Positions 42,825-51,849 of a stretch of DNA of 64,000 bases are shown one piece after another. Positions within the stretch are counted from its first letter, which is position 1, and every line of letters starts with the position of its first letter. This DNA comes from Paenibacillus fonticola DSM 21315 (GTDB lineage: Bacteria; Bacillota; Bacilli; Paenibacillales; Paenibacillaceae), in contig NZ_KB907275.1 in the NCBI RefSeq assembly GCF_000381905.1, forward strand, positions 1 through 64,000, in the 5' to 3' direction. Both the position numbers and the translations under genes were made by a program. The notes under the pieces are model-generated. The model saw only the letters and a program-made list of their open reading frames with translations, ran no database searches and was not told the DNA's origin.

Positions 42825-45449
42825 TTATGCTTGGGCAGCAATCCACTTTTCCGCGACTTGCAAAGCGTCTTCGAGCTTGGAGACATCCTTGCCCCCGGCC
42901 TGAGCCATATCTGGACGGCCGCCTCCGCCTCCGCCGCATACGGCTGCAACCTCTTTGACCAGCTTGCCTGCGTGAATCCCCCGCTTCACCTGCTCTTGCG
43001 GTACGGCGACGACAAAGTTGACTTTATCGTCCATCGCCGCGCCAAGTACGATGACGGCATCCGGGACTTTGACTTTCAGTTCGTCAGCTAAAGTTCTTAG
43101 CATGTCCATATTGCCAGCTTCTACCCGAGCAGCGAGCAGCTTGGTTCCTCCTGCCTCGACGATACGGCTGGTCAGCTCGCTAGCCTCGATTGCACTTAGC
43201 TTGCTCTGCAGCGACTCGTTCTCGCGGCCAAGCTCCTTCAATTGATGATACAGCGCATCGATACGCTTCGGAACCTCATTCACGTTCGCTTTAAGAAGTG
43301 CTGCGGATTGTTTCAAAAGCTCAAGCTGGCCATCCATGTACAAATACGCCCCGCGGCCAGTTACCGCCTCGATCCGGCGCACTCCCGAACCGATGCCACT
43401 CTCGCTGATCAGCTTGAACAAGCCGATTTCGGCCGTATTGTTTACATGGCAGCCTCCGCATAGTTCCAAACTGTAGTTGTCAACTTGCACGACGCGGACG
43501 ATATCGCCATACTTTTCGCCAAACAGCGCCATGGCGCCCATCGCCTTCGCTTCGTCAATCGGCTTGTATTCGATGACGACGTCCAGCGCATTCCAGATCT
43601 GCTCGTTCACCTTGCGCTCAACCTCGGCCAGTTCCTCAGCGGAAATGCTGCCCAGATGCGAGAAGTCAAAACGCAGACGCTGCGGCTCTACTAAAGAACC
43701 AGCCTGGTTGACATGCTCCCCGAGCACTTCTTTAAGCGCTTTGTGCAGCAGGTGAGTCGCTGTATGATTTTTTAAAATCCCGCCGCGCAATGTATGATCC
43801 ACTTCGGCCTTCACCGACGCCCCGACGCGCAATTCGCCCGTTTTCACCGTTACTTGATGAACGTGCTGGCCGTGCGGCGCTTTGAACAAGCCTTCTACGT
43901 CCGCGCTTCCCGATTCACTCAAAATAACGCCTTTATCGCTCACCTGGCCTCCGCTTTCCGCATAGAAAGGCGTCTTCTCCAAAATGATTTGCCCGCTCGC
44001 GCCCGCAGACAACACATCGACAAATGTGTCGTTCTCAAGGATAGCCAAAATGGTAGTGGTGGCATCTAGCTCATTATATCCAACGAATTCTGTTTTAGTC
44101 GTAAAATCAGCCAAAGCCCCACCCTGTACGGACATACTGCCGCCTTTATGACTCGCCGCCCGTGCGCGTTCGCGCTGGCCCTCCATCTCCGACTCGAAGC
44201 CCTCACGGTCAACCGACAACCCTTGTTCCTGCGCGAAATCCTCGGTCAAATCAAGCGGGAAGCCATACGTATCATACAGCTTAAAGGCATCTGCACCACT
44301 TATAACAGTACGGCCCTCGGCCTTGGCCTGCGCACTAATTTCCGACAAAATCGCAAGGCCATCGCTCAACGTTTCATGGAAACGTTCTTCCTCGGTGCGG
44401 ATCACCTTCTCGATAAACTCACGCTTCGTCACAACATCGCTGTAGTAGCTGCCCATAATATCGCCAACGGTCGCAACGAGATGATACATAAACGGCTTAT
44501 CCAGCCCTAGCATCTTTCCATAACGAACGGCTCTGCGCAGCAAACGGCGAATGACGTAACCGCGGCCTTCATTGGACGGCAGTACGCCGTCCGCTACAGC
44601 AAAAGCAACGGTACGGATATGGTCGGCAATAACTTTCATCGCGACATCGCTGTCTTCGCCTGAACCGTATTTCACACCAGAAATTTCAGCGGTTTTGCCG
44701 ATAATCGGCATAAATAGATCCGTATCGAAGTTGGAGTTTACCTCCTGCAAAATAGAAGCAAATCGTTCAAGTCCAGCCCCGGTATCAATATTTTTATTCG
44801 GCAGCGGCGTGTAGCTGCCGTCTTTATTATGGTTAAATTGCGAGAACACCAAGTTCCATACTTCCAGAAAACGCTCGTTCTCCCCGCCCGGCGTGCAGTC
44901 CGGGTCAGACAAATCGCCATAAGCCTCGCCGCGGTCGTAGAAAATTTCCGTACACGGCCCGCACGGCCCTTCGCCGATATCCCAAAAATTATCCTCCAGC
45001 TTTACAATCCGCTCGGCCGGAATGCCAATTTTCTCATTCCACAGCTTGTAAGCTTCTTCATCCTCCGGATATACAGTAACGGACAGACGCTCGGGATCGA
45101 ATCCGATCCATTCTTTTTTCGTCAAAAACTCCCAGGCCCACGTAATCGCTTCTTCTTTAAAATAATCCCCGATCGAGAAATTGCCCAGCATCTCAAAAAA
45201 AGTATGGTGACGCCGCGTCTTGCCTACATTTTCGATGTCGTTGGTGCGGATGCATTTTTGCGAATTGGCGATTCTTGGATTTTCCGGTTTTACCCGGCCG
45301 TCGAAATACGCTTTAAGCGGTGCCATCCCGGCATTAATCCATAACAAAGAAGGATCGTTATGAGGGACGAGCGAAGCGCTCGGTTCGATTTTATGTCCTT
45401 TGCTGGCGAAAAACTCCAGCCACTTGGAACGAATTTCACTAGATTTCAT
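42825..45449 (-). CDS. alaS: Alanyl-tRNA synthetase
   Basis: An 874-residue class II synthetase. It has the aminoacylation domain (about 1-350; SALHKGHKIEP-like motif SKGHKIEPSASLVPHNDPSL, FFEMLGNFSIGDYFKEEA, GAGLERFASIL), the editing domain with the zinc/His motif LKNHTATHLLHKAL (about 558-571) and CGGCHVNNTAEIG (about 660), and the C-terminal DHHA1/oligomerisation part (GGGGGGRPDMAQAGGKD, about 836-852). It charges tRNA-Ala and clears mischarged Ser/Gly. The start is next to the T-box leader. Length is normal (about 875). Confidence 0.98.
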   Translation of the reverse strand: MKSSEIRSKWLEFFASKGHKIEPSASLVPHNDPSLLWINAGMAPLKAYFDGRVKPENPRIANSQKCIRTNDIENVGKTRRHHTFFEMLGNFSIGDYFKEEAITWAWEFLTKKEWIGFDPERLSVTVYPEDEEAYKLWNEKIGIPAERIVKLEDNFWDIGEGPCGPCTEIFYDRGEAYGDLSDPDCTPGGENERFLEVWNLVFSQFNHNKDGSYTPLPNKNIDTGAGLERFASILQEVNSNFDTDLFMPIIGKTAEISGVKYGSGEDSDVAMKVIADHIRTVAFAVADGVLPSNEGRGYVIRRLLRRAVRYGKMLGLDKPFMYHLVATVGDIMGSYYSDVVTKREFIEKVIRTEEERFHETLSDGLAILSEISAQAKAEGRTVISGADAFKLYDTYGFPLDLTEDFAQEQGLSVDREGFESEMEGQRERARAASHKGGSMSVQGGALADFTTKTEFVGYNELDATTTILAILENDTFVDVLSAGASGQIILEKTPFYAESGGQVSDKGVILSESGSADVEGLFKAPHGQHVHQVTVKTGELRVGASVKAEVDHTLRGGILKNHTATHLLHKALKEVLGEHVNQAGSLVEPQRLRFDFSHLGSISAEELAEVERKVNEQIWNALDVVIEYKPIDEAKAMGAMALFGEKYGDIVRVVQVDNYSLELCGGCHVNNTAEIGLFKLISESGIGSGVRRIEAVTGRGAYLYMDGQLELLKQSAALLKANVNEVPKRIDALYHQLKELGRENESLQSKLSAIEASELTSRIVEAGGTKLLAARVEAGNMDMLRTLADELKVKVPDAVIVLGAAMDDKVNFVVAVPQEQVKRGIHAGKLVKEVAAVCGGGGGGRPDMAQAGGKDVSKLEDALQVAEKWIAAQA

Positions 45450-45490
45450 TACAGGTTCCTCCTAACAAGATCATAAATAGGCTTAAAAAT

Positions 45491-45760
45491 ACAAAAAACG
45501 CCCCTGAAACTCAGGGACGATTAAATCGCGGTACCACCCTGGTTATCGCTTCTTGGGCCCATGAGCCAAAATGAAGCGATCGCCTTGAACGGTCTTGTAA
45601 CGGTAACCACCCGGCGAATTTTCTTCGCTCTCCGAAATCAGCTTTCCGTCCAGTCATTATCGGGTTCTCTCAGCCAGCGCGTTATACCGTCGGATCGCAT
45701 ATCCGCCAATCTTTCGCGAAGGAACGCCTTCTCTGAACAATGAACGTGGGACGTACTTCA
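45491..45760 (-). ncRNA. T-box riboswitch leader of alaS
   Basis: The minus strand contains the T-box bulge AGGGTGGTACCGCG (45540-45527), directly followed by a terminator: CGTCCCTGA / TCAGGGGCG (45519-45499) and TTTTTTG. Upstream about 220 bases hold the stem I region with AGAGAA and GGAGAGCGAAGAAAATTC elements. Uncharged tRNA-Ala should bind and favour the antiterminator. I could not place the alanine specifier codon with certainty. Confidence 0.95.
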
Positions 45761-45842
45761 TTTCGTCAACGATTTACATTTATACACAACATGAAATAAA
45801 TCAATATTAGTATATAAGGCGAATTTCCGCCTGTCAATGCGG

Positions 45843-46910
45843 CTAGGCTGTTTTGCGGCGAACATAATACGTATAGAAATGATGAATAACCACTTTGAGT
45901 ACCGCAAAAAAGGGAACCGCGAGAATAAGCCCCGGCACGCCAGCGATTTCGCCGCCAATCAATAGAGCAAGGATGATGAGCATCGGGTGTAAATTCAACG
46001 AACGGCCGACAACTTGGGGAGAAATAATATTGCTCTCGATCATCTGGCATACCGTGTTGACCAGCACCACCATAAGCACCATCCGCCAGGAAATGGTCGT
46101 AGCGAGAACAAGCGCCGGGGCCGCCCCAAGAAAGGGGCCGAGGTAAGGAATAATGTTGCATACCGCAACGACTCCCGCAAACAGCAAGGCGAAGGGCATG
46201 CCGATGATCATATATCCGAAATAGGCGAGTACGCCGATGATGACGCATACGAGCAGTTGTCCCCGTACATAGTTTCCTAGCGCTTCATCAATTTCCTTCA
46301 ATAGAGAAACAAGCGATTTGCGATGTGTTCGCGGCAAAAACTGCAGGATCATCCGTTCAAACACTTCAAAGTCTTTAAGCATATAAAAAATAAGAAATGG
46401 AACGATAAACGCATTAAAAATAACCCCGATCGTAGTTCCGATATTGTTGAGAAAATTAGAAATCGTATCGGCCAGCCGCTGTTCAAATTGAAAAAACCAA
46501 TTGTTCATCCCCAGCCGGACGCTGCCGGGAAGCAGACTGTTGTCCCACCTGTTGATCATTTGCTGGGTATGTAATGTCAGTTCGGGCAAGTGCTCGCCTA
46601 ACTCCTCAAGCTGTTTAATAAACATCGGCGTGACGTTAATCAATATGACGGACAGACTGGTCAGAAATACCGCATAAATCAGCAGCACCGCCATCGTTCT
46701 CGGCACTTTGCGCCCGCCCAGCATCCGTACCACCGGGTTCAAAATATAAGAAATAATCACCGCTATGAGAAAAGGGGCAAGCACGGCTTTTAAAAATCCA
46801 AAGACCAGAGCAAACATCGGCCGCAGCAGCCATACAAAATAAAGAATGACCAGGCCAAGCAGCAGCCACATTCCATAGCGGAACACTTTACTTTTTATGA
46901 TCGGCTCCAC
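45843..46910 (-). CDS. AI-2E family transporter (YrrI-like membrane protein)
   Basis: A 355-residue polytopic protein from the GTG at 46910, which has AAGGAGGG seven bases upstream; an ATG further back (46994) lacks a ribosome site. About eight hydrophobic segments with a central cytoplasmic region RTHRKSLVSLLKEIDEALGN and the family signature RGQLLVCVIIGVLAYFGY and PYLGPFLGAAPALVLA. The AI-2E/TqsA-PerM family includes exporters of AI-2 and Na+/H+ antiporters; substrate here is unknown. It occupies the same place (after yrrD, before alaS) as yrrI in B. subtilis. Confidence 0.88.
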   Translation of the reverse strand: MEPIIKSKVFRYGMWLLLGLVILYFVWLLRPMFALVFGFLKAVLAPFLIAVIISYILNPVVRMLGGRKVPRTMAVLLIYAVFLTSLSVILINVTPMFIKQLEELGEHLPELTLHTQQMINRWDNSLLPGSVRLGMNNWFFQFEQRLADTISNFLNNIGTTIGVIFNAFIVPFLIFYMLKDFEVFERMILQFLPRTHRKSLVSLLKEIDEALGNYVRGQLLVCVIIGVLAYFGYMIIGMPFALLFAGVVAVCNIIPYLGPFLGAAPALVLATTISWRMVLMVVLVNTVCQMIESNIISPQVVGRSLNLHPMLIILALLIGGEIAGVPGLILAVPFFAVLKVVIHHFYTYYVRRKTA

Positions 46911-47023
46911 GCGCGATCCCTCCTTGGCGGTGGACTGGCTATAGGTCAGTATATGCCTGGCGGCTAAAAAATAATCGTGCAGCTTTCCCGCCAAAAGAGC
47001 TCATTTTGCGGGGCGAAATGCTA

Positions 47024-47058
47024 AAGCAAAGCCCCTCTCCCGCGAAGGAAGAAGGGCT
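47024..47058 (-). terminator. Probable terminator after the zinc-ribbon gene
   Basis: AGCCCTTCTTCC pairs with GGGAGAGGGGCT with one bulge/mismatch around a 5-base loop, followed on the minus strand by TTGCTTT. Confidence 0.65.
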
Positions 47059-47087
47059 GGCGGCCTCAATAATGCAGGCCGGGAATA

Positions 47088-47300
47088 TTAAGTTGATGCC
47101 TGTATTTGCGAGAAATCCGAGGACATTTCCTCTCCGAAGAACAAATCGTCGAGAGAGCTGAGCGTTCCGTCTTCCTCTACTTGGTACACCGACATTTTAT
47201 CGCCGTTTATCGTCAGTTCGATAAAGCATCCCCAGCAATAAAATTGATGGGAACCGATCTTCCCAATATCCTTGGAGCTGCAGTTTGGACATTTCATCAT
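47088..47300 (-). CDS. Small zinc-ribbon protein
   Basis: A 70-residue protein whose first half is a rubredoxin-like zinc ribbon, CPNCSS...CWGC (two CxxC pairs about 18 residues apart), followed by a short beta-strand part (IELTINGDKMSVYQVEEDG) and an acidic tail. Family function is unknown to me. GGTGAT lies six bases before the first ATG. It is 11 bp downstream of the PRC-barrel gene, so the two are probably co-transcribed. Confidence 0.8.
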   Translation of the reverse strand: MMKCPNCSSKDIGKIGSHQFYCWGCFIELTINGDKMSVYQVEEDGTLSSLDDLFFGEEMSSDFSQIQAST

Positions 47301-47311
47301 TCATTTATCAC

Positions 47312-47839
47312 CTATCCGTTGACAGAATTCATGGTCTTCTCCAGCCGTTGCTCACTGTTCGGGGGGACCATGATCGCATTTTCCCCTTTAATCATTCCCG
47401 GTATATACGGCAGCAATTTCCGCCCCTCCATTAGATCCGATAAAAAACCGTCACTAACTTCGATACCAGTAATTGTATTTCCCAATTCTTGTTCAAAATA
47501 AACATCGGCAACGTATCCAATCATCGTCCCATCCTTCGTAAGAACAGGAAGCTCCTTCAATTTGCCGTTACCCGAAGTGAAGGTAAGCTGTATATTCTCG
47601 GCTTCCCATTTGCGGACAGCCTGTTGATTGCGAATCATGACGGCATCCTCGCCGTAAGCGACGATCTCTTCCCAGGGTACCGCTTTAACGCTGGAGGAAA
47701 ACATCTGCCTGCCCTCCAGTTCAATCCCGGAAATAGTCCAATCTTCATTCAATATAACATCGAGGACTTTCCCGACCTGCTTTCCGTTCTCCACATTGTA
47801 AACGGCCAAGCCTATCAATTGCTGCAGTCTCATGAACAC
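47312..47839 (-). CDS. yrrD: PRC-barrel domain protein (YrrD-like)
   Basis: A 175-residue protein with two PRC-barrel domains (about 5-75 and 85-160): RLQQLIGLAVYNVENGKQVG, KVLDVILNEDWTISGIELEG, then LKELPVLTKDGTMIGYVADV and YFEQELGNTITGIEVSDGF. PRC barrels occur in RNA-processing and photosynthetic proteins; Bacillus YrrD is uncharacterised. Position between the cysteine desulfurase and AI-2E genes follows the B. subtilis order. Confidence 0.87.
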   Translation of the reverse strand: MFMRLQQLIGLAVYNVENGKQVGKVLDVILNEDWTISGIELEGRQMFSSSVKAVPWEEIVAYGEDAVMIRNQQAVRKWEAENIQLTFTSGNGKLKELPVLTKDGTMIGYVADVYFEQELGNTITGIEVSDGFLSDLMEGRKLLPYIPGMIKGENAIMVPPNSEQRLEKTMNSVNG

Positions 47840-47939
47840 AGGTCCTCCTCGCTGCGATGGGGTTCATTGCTGTTCATTTCCAAATCACATGAAAAAGTGA
47901 ACGCATCCTCCTTTCTTTACAAACTCAAAGCAATGCCCA

Positions 47940-49097
47940 TCATATTTTTTTACGATGACGATTCAGGATGGTTCCAACTTTTTCGGCAGTATACTCCATT
48001 TCTTCACTAGTATTACCCAAACCAAAGCTAAATCGAATCGCCGAGCGCAAAAGATTTTGCGGCAAATTCATGGCTTCGAGTACATGGGAGGGTTCGAGCG
48101 ACCCGGAGGTGCATGCGGAGCCGCTTGCGACAGCGATTCCTTCCATATCCAGGTTCATAAGCATCGTCTCTGTTTGCATTGCTGGAAAGCTGATATTTAC
48201 GATATGTGGCAAATGGTAATCCTTATTCCCGTTTAAATGAAAGTTGCCCAAACCGACAGTACGTTCCAGACCGCTCAGCAATATTGAACGCAAATTCAAA
48301 TCATGCGCCCGTCTGTCGGCCAGCCCGGCTGCGGCAAGCTCGGCGGCCTTAGCAAAGCCGGCGATTCCAGCCATATTTTCCGTACCGGCCCGTCTTTTCT
48401 TCTCCTGCAGCCCGCCGTAAAGCATCGGCTCAATCATTAAATTTTTACGAATATACAGGGCGCCTACACCTTGAGGTCCATTGATTTTGTGCGAGGAAAA
48501 ACTGATGAGGTCAACAGGAAGTTCATTGCAGGAAATAGGCACCGCACCAAGAGCCTGAACGGCATCGACATGAAACACTGTACCGTCGGACCTGCTGCGG
48601 ATCATTTGCCCGATTTCCTCAATCGGCTGCAAAGTGCCCACCTCATTGTTGCCATACATTACACTGACAAGCACGGTATCAGGGCGCAACGCCTCGGCAA
48701 CCTGCTCCGGGTGAACACGCCCGGTACGGTCAACTGGAAGATACGTTACCTCAAACCCTTCCCGCTCCAGCTGCTGACAGGAATGCAGCACAGCATGGTG
48801 CTCTATCGCTGTCGTAATAATGTGCTTGCCGCGTGATTTTTGAGCCTGTATCGTACCGAACAGCGCTAGATTATCGCTCTCTGTGCCGCCTCCCGTAAAC
48901 ACCAGTTCATCCGGTCTGCAGCCTAAGGCGGCAGCGAGCCGATCCCTTGCTCCATTGACCATACGCTTGGCCTCTCTTCCGAATGAATGCACGCTTGAAG
49001 CATTTCCGTACTTTTCCGTCATGACAGAGATCATCGCTTCCGCAACTTCTGCACGGATAGGCGTGGAGGCAGCGTGGTCCAAATATATTTGTTTCAT
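47940..49097 (-). CDS. Cysteine desulfurase (IscS/YrvO-like)
   Basis: A 385-residue PLP enzyme taking sulfur from cysteine. The PLP lysine lies in SFSSHKINGPQGVGALYIRK (about 198-217), the PLP-contact region in TAIEHHAVLHSCQQL and the active-site cysteine loop in ASGSACTSGSLEPSH (about 320-334). Start chosen at 49097 with AGGTG six bases upstream; ATG one codon and GTG three codons earlier are alternatives. YrvO donates sulfur to MnmA for tRNA 2-thiouridine, and in B. subtilis yrvO and mnmA are adjacent. Here they are split by the 49.3-51 kb insert and cymR. Confidence 0.94.
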   Translation of the reverse strand: MKQIYLDHAASTPIRAEVAEAMISVMTEKYGNASSVHSFGREAKRMVNGARDRLAAALGCRPDELVFTGGGTESDNLALFGTIQAQKSRGKHIITTAIEHHAVLHSCQQLEREGFEVTYLPVDRTGRVHPEQVAEALRPDTVLVSVMYGNNEVGTLQPIEEIGQMIRSRSDGTVFHVDAVQALGAVPISCNELPVDLISFSSHKINGPQGVGALYIRKNLMIEPMLYGGLQEKKRRAGTENMAGIAGFAKAAELAAAGLADRRAHDLNLRSILLSGLERTVGLGNFHLNGNKDYHLPHIVNISFPAMQTETMLMNLDMEGIAVASGSACTSGSLEPSHVLEAMNLPQNLLRSAIRFSFGLGNTSEEMEYTAEKVGTILNRHRKKI

Positions 49098-49288
49098 CAT
49101 TTTCACCTGTCTTCAAAGAGGTATCGTTCCACTAAAATATCAGTCGTATTACGGTATTATTCCCCGAAACATTCCCATCATAACGCCGCCCCCGGCAGGT
49201 GTCCAGCAAATGTACAGCTATTATTCAATTTCTCTTTAGTTTTCCAACCAATTTACCGATGAAAACAATAATAAGGAGCGTGAACAAT

Positions 49289-49540
49289 ATGCATGAATTG
49301 AAGATGGCAGTCACACTTGAACAGGAAGTTGTCATAATTTTGAATTCTGGAGATACGATGAAGGGCTTGCCGAAATGGGGAGCAGACCCCAAAAAAGTGC
49401 AGCTTAGAACCGTTGAAGGCTCTTTCTGGTTTTTATTAGAAGAAATTGCACATGTTACTCGAATTATACCTATTGAAAAAATAGAAAAGCCCCGCCAGAA
49501 AAAAACACAGGCGAAACGAGATCGTACTTATCGGGTTTGA
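49289..49540 (+). CDS. Small protein of unknown function
   Basis: An 83-residue protein from the ATG at 49289, ten bases after AAGGAG. It reads MHELKMAVTLEQEVVIILNS, then GDTMKGLPKWGADPKKVQLR, TVEGSFWFLLEEIAHVTRII and a Lys/Arg-rich tail. The alternating strands suggest a small beta-barrel (SH3/Sm-like) fold, and the basic tail might bind nucleic acid; both are inferences. It is on the opposite strand to the flanking desulfurase and lies 180 bp away. I do not recognise a family. Confidence 0.6.
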   Translation: MHELKMAVTLEQEVVIILNSGDTMKGLPKWGADPKKVQLRTVEGSFWFLLEEIAHVTRIIPIEKIEKPRQKKTQAKRDRTYRV

Positions 49541-49667
49541 ATGCTGTTCAACAAGTTGAACAAGTGGTGTTTATGTACAACAGCTTCAAGACTGCGCTTT
49601 GTTCTCGCTTTCGATTTATTCCGTAAAAAATCCCCTTCATACTCTTCTGTGCTGAAATACTATTTTT

Positions 49668-49696
49668 TTGAAGGAAATAAGCATTTTAGGTAGAAT
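49668..49696 (+). promoter_or_regulatory. Sigma-A promoter of the HsdR-N gene
   Basis: TTGAAG (49668), a 17-base spacer and TAGAAT (49691), about 150 bp before the ATG. The 304-bp gap 49541-49844 is AT-rich and shows nothing else clear. Confidence 0.55.
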
Positions 49697-49844
49697 GACT
49701 TATATTGTATGAAGGTATAACCTGAATTGAATTGTACTTTCTATATTGAGTTGCTGGAATATGTTTTTTAGAGTGGTTTGAAATGGGACCGGATGAGTTA
49801 AGCAAAAACTCCAACCGATGGGGAACCCTCTAGGAGATGTTGTT

Positions 49845-50894
49845 ATGGAATTCACTGACCAAATCAGAGCACTAGCTAAAAGAGTGCAAAAAATGAAAGA
49901 TAGTATTTTAACTGAAGAAGCAACCAAAACCTCTGTTATCATGCCTTTCTTTCAAGCCCTAAACTACGATGTATTTAATCCGGAAGAGTTTCTGCCTGAA
50001 TTTATTGCTGATGTGGGCATAAAAAAGGGAGAAAAAGTAGACTACGCAATTATACAAGATAAAAAACCAATTATACTAATCGAAGCCAAATCCATTCAGG
50101 AACAGTTAACTAAGCACGACTCTCAGCTCTTTAGATACTTTGGAACCAGCAATGCAAAATTTGCTATTCTTACTAATGGGATAATCTACAGGTTTTATAC
50201 TGACTTAGAAGAACAAAACAAGATGGATACGACACCGTTTTTTGAATTCAACTTGTTCGACATAAGAGATCATCAAATTTCTGAGCTAAGTAAATTTAAG
50301 AAAGACAATTTTAATGTTGAAAGTATTAATACGACTGCCGCTGAATTAAAGTATACTAATGAGATTAAACGTTATCTAAAGGAACAATGGGATAATCCTA
50401 CAGATGAGTTCGTTTCCGTCATTTTAACTGATGTTTATCCAGGTAAGAAAACAAGACAAGTTATTGAAAAGTTTAATGGTATTGTAAAACGTTCTCTTAA
50501 AGAGTTTGTCAATGACATATTAAATGACAAGCTCCAGTCAGCACTTGCCAACACAAATTCTGAGCAAATCGTGAATAAAGAAGTAGCCGCAACAATTGAA
50601 ACGTTAACGGAGGAAAAACCCGAAATTGTTACAACGCAAGAAGAACTTGAGGGTTACATTACAGTGCGGATCTTATTAAAAGATATCATTTCTCCTGATC
50701 GCGTTAACTATCGTGACAACCTTAGTTATTTAAATATTCTGTTAGATAACAACATTCGAAAATGGATCTGCCGACTTTATTTGAACAATGCCAGTAAATC
50801 AATACAGCTTAATGATGATGACAAGACAACAATAGCTTTACAAGACATTTCCGATTTAATCTTTCATAAAGAAAAAATTGTTCAAACCGCCTAG
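49845..50894 (+). CDS. Solitary HsdR-N-type nuclease domain protein
   Basis: A 349-residue protein from the ATG at 49845 (TAGGAG eight bases upstream). The N-terminal half is a PD-(D/E)xK domain of the type I restriction HsdR-N kind: an acid residue in KKGEKVDYAII, the catalytic EAK in PIILIEAKSIQ (about residue 85) and the QLFRYF motif (about 97). No helicase, methylase or specificity gene is nearby. The C-terminal half (about 200-349) is helical with no motif I know. The gene is distinctly more AT-rich than its neighbours, suggesting transfer. A role in phage defence or DNA degradation is possible; it could also be a relic. Confidence 0.85.
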   Translation: MEFTDQIRALAKRVQKMKDSILTEEATKTSVIMPFFQALNYDVFNPEEFLPEFIADVGIKKGEKVDYAIIQDKKPIILIEAKSIQEQLTKHDSQLFRYFGTSNAKFAILTNGIIYRFYTDLEEQNKMDTTPFFEFNLFDIRDHQISELSKFKKDNFNVESINTTAAELKYTNEIKRYLKEQWDNPTDEFVSVILTDVYPGKKTRQVIEKFNGIVKRSLKEFVNDILNDKLQSALANTNSEQIVNKEVAATIETLTEEKPEIVTTQEELEGYITVRILLKDIISPDRVNYRDNLSYLNILLDNNIRKWICRLYLNNASKSIQLNDDDKTTIALQDISDLIFHKEKIVQTA

Positions 50895-51045
50895 CGTTTT
50901 ATTTAATTGTCTAAGCTGAATTAGTTTAAGCTAAAATTTAATGACACCTTCTCTATGTCATCCACTAATTGTCCCGAGGTCTATAAAAGTAATTGTTTCG
51001 TCATTTAGCTCAGATACCATAGTAATTGCATACTCTTCCTCATAA

Positions 51046-51088
51046 AAACAAAAGAGAAACCCAACGTTTGAATAACGTGGGTTTCTCT
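51046..51088 (-). terminator. Terminator of cymR
   Basis: AGAGAAACCCA-CGTT pairs with AACGT-TGGGTTTCTCT around a short loop, followed on the minus strand by TTTGTTTTTAT. It is about 60 bp past the cymR stop. Confidence 0.85.
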
Positions 51089-51146
51089 GCGCTCCGAAGA
51101 CCCTCTAAGATGGTGACAAGCCATTCGTCTTCTCGCATAAAATGCA

Positions 51147-51566
51147 CTAGATGTAAAACATGTAATTTTGATCTGCGCCGTGTTCTTCATAATTAATCAA
51201 ATTCTCGAGCGTTGTCGAATCCAAAACCTCAGCAATGCTGTCGCGAATACGCAGCCATAAATTACGCTTCGCCGGATCGTCCTCTTCCGTGAAATCCACC
51301 GGGGAGATCGGCCCTTCCAATACGCGGATAATATCCCCCGCCGTAATCTCTTCAGCGGCGCGTGACAATATGTAACCCCCATAGGCTCCGCGAACGCTCT
51401 TGACAAGCCCTGCGTTTCGCAACGGGGCGATTAATTGCTCCAAGTAGTGTTCAGACAACTGATTTTTTTCAGCGATGCTCTTCAAGGAAGTAGGTCCTTC
51501 ACCAAACTTCGCAGCGAGTTCCATCATGATCGTTAAGCCATAGCGTCCTTTTGTGGAAATCTTCAA
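51147..51566 (-). CDS. cymR: Rrf2-family cysteine metabolism repressor CymR
   Basis: A 139-residue regulator from the TTG at 51566, five bases after AGAGGTGG; the six codons before it are part of the ribosome site. It has the Rrf2 winged helix (MKISTKGRYGLTIMMELAAK and TSLKSIAEKNQLSEHYLEQL), the wing ISRAAEEITAG-like ILSRAAEEITAGDIIRVLEG and a dimerising C-terminus. It lacks the iron-sulfur cysteines of IscR, as expected for CymR, which senses O-acetylserine through CysK. Its neighbours in sulfur transfer (desulfurase, MnmA) support the assignment. Confidence 0.93.
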   Translation of the reverse strand: MKISTKGRYGLTIMMELAAKFGEGPTSLKSIAEKNQLSEHYLEQLIAPLRNAGLVKSVRGAYGGYILSRAAEEITAGDIIRVLEGPISPVDFTEEDDPAKRNLWLRIRDSIAEVLDSTTLENLINYEEHGADQNYMFYI

Positions 51567-51849
51567 AGAAGCCACCTCTTTCAATTTTCGAGTAATATTT
51601 ATATAATTGAACCTTGATCAATAAAGATATGACAGGAGGGAACCCGCACTCGAAAGGCGCGTCAGCTTATAACTCCCTATTCCTATCATTAACCTATGTT
51701 TATCGTAACATATCCCGTGTCTTTTGGAAAATAAAACAGCCGTGCTTCGAGCAAAATATTTACACTGCTCTAACAATGCTTCAATATCGTCCAAAGCGCG
51801 CTGCTTATGATAAAATATTGACAGGGAAACCGCCAAAGGAGTGATATAG

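Noticed and set aside
45491..45760. tRNA gene in the alaS leader
   Set aside because: The structured sequence is the T-box leader; no cloverleaf with CCA-type acceptor was found.
45758..46248. Minus-strand frames over the T-box and permease end
   Set aside because: They overlap the AI-2E permease in another frame and the T-box leader; no support.
51005..51190. 61-codon minus-strand frame downstream of cymR
   Set aside because: It covers the cymR terminator and the 3' end of cymR; no ribosome site.
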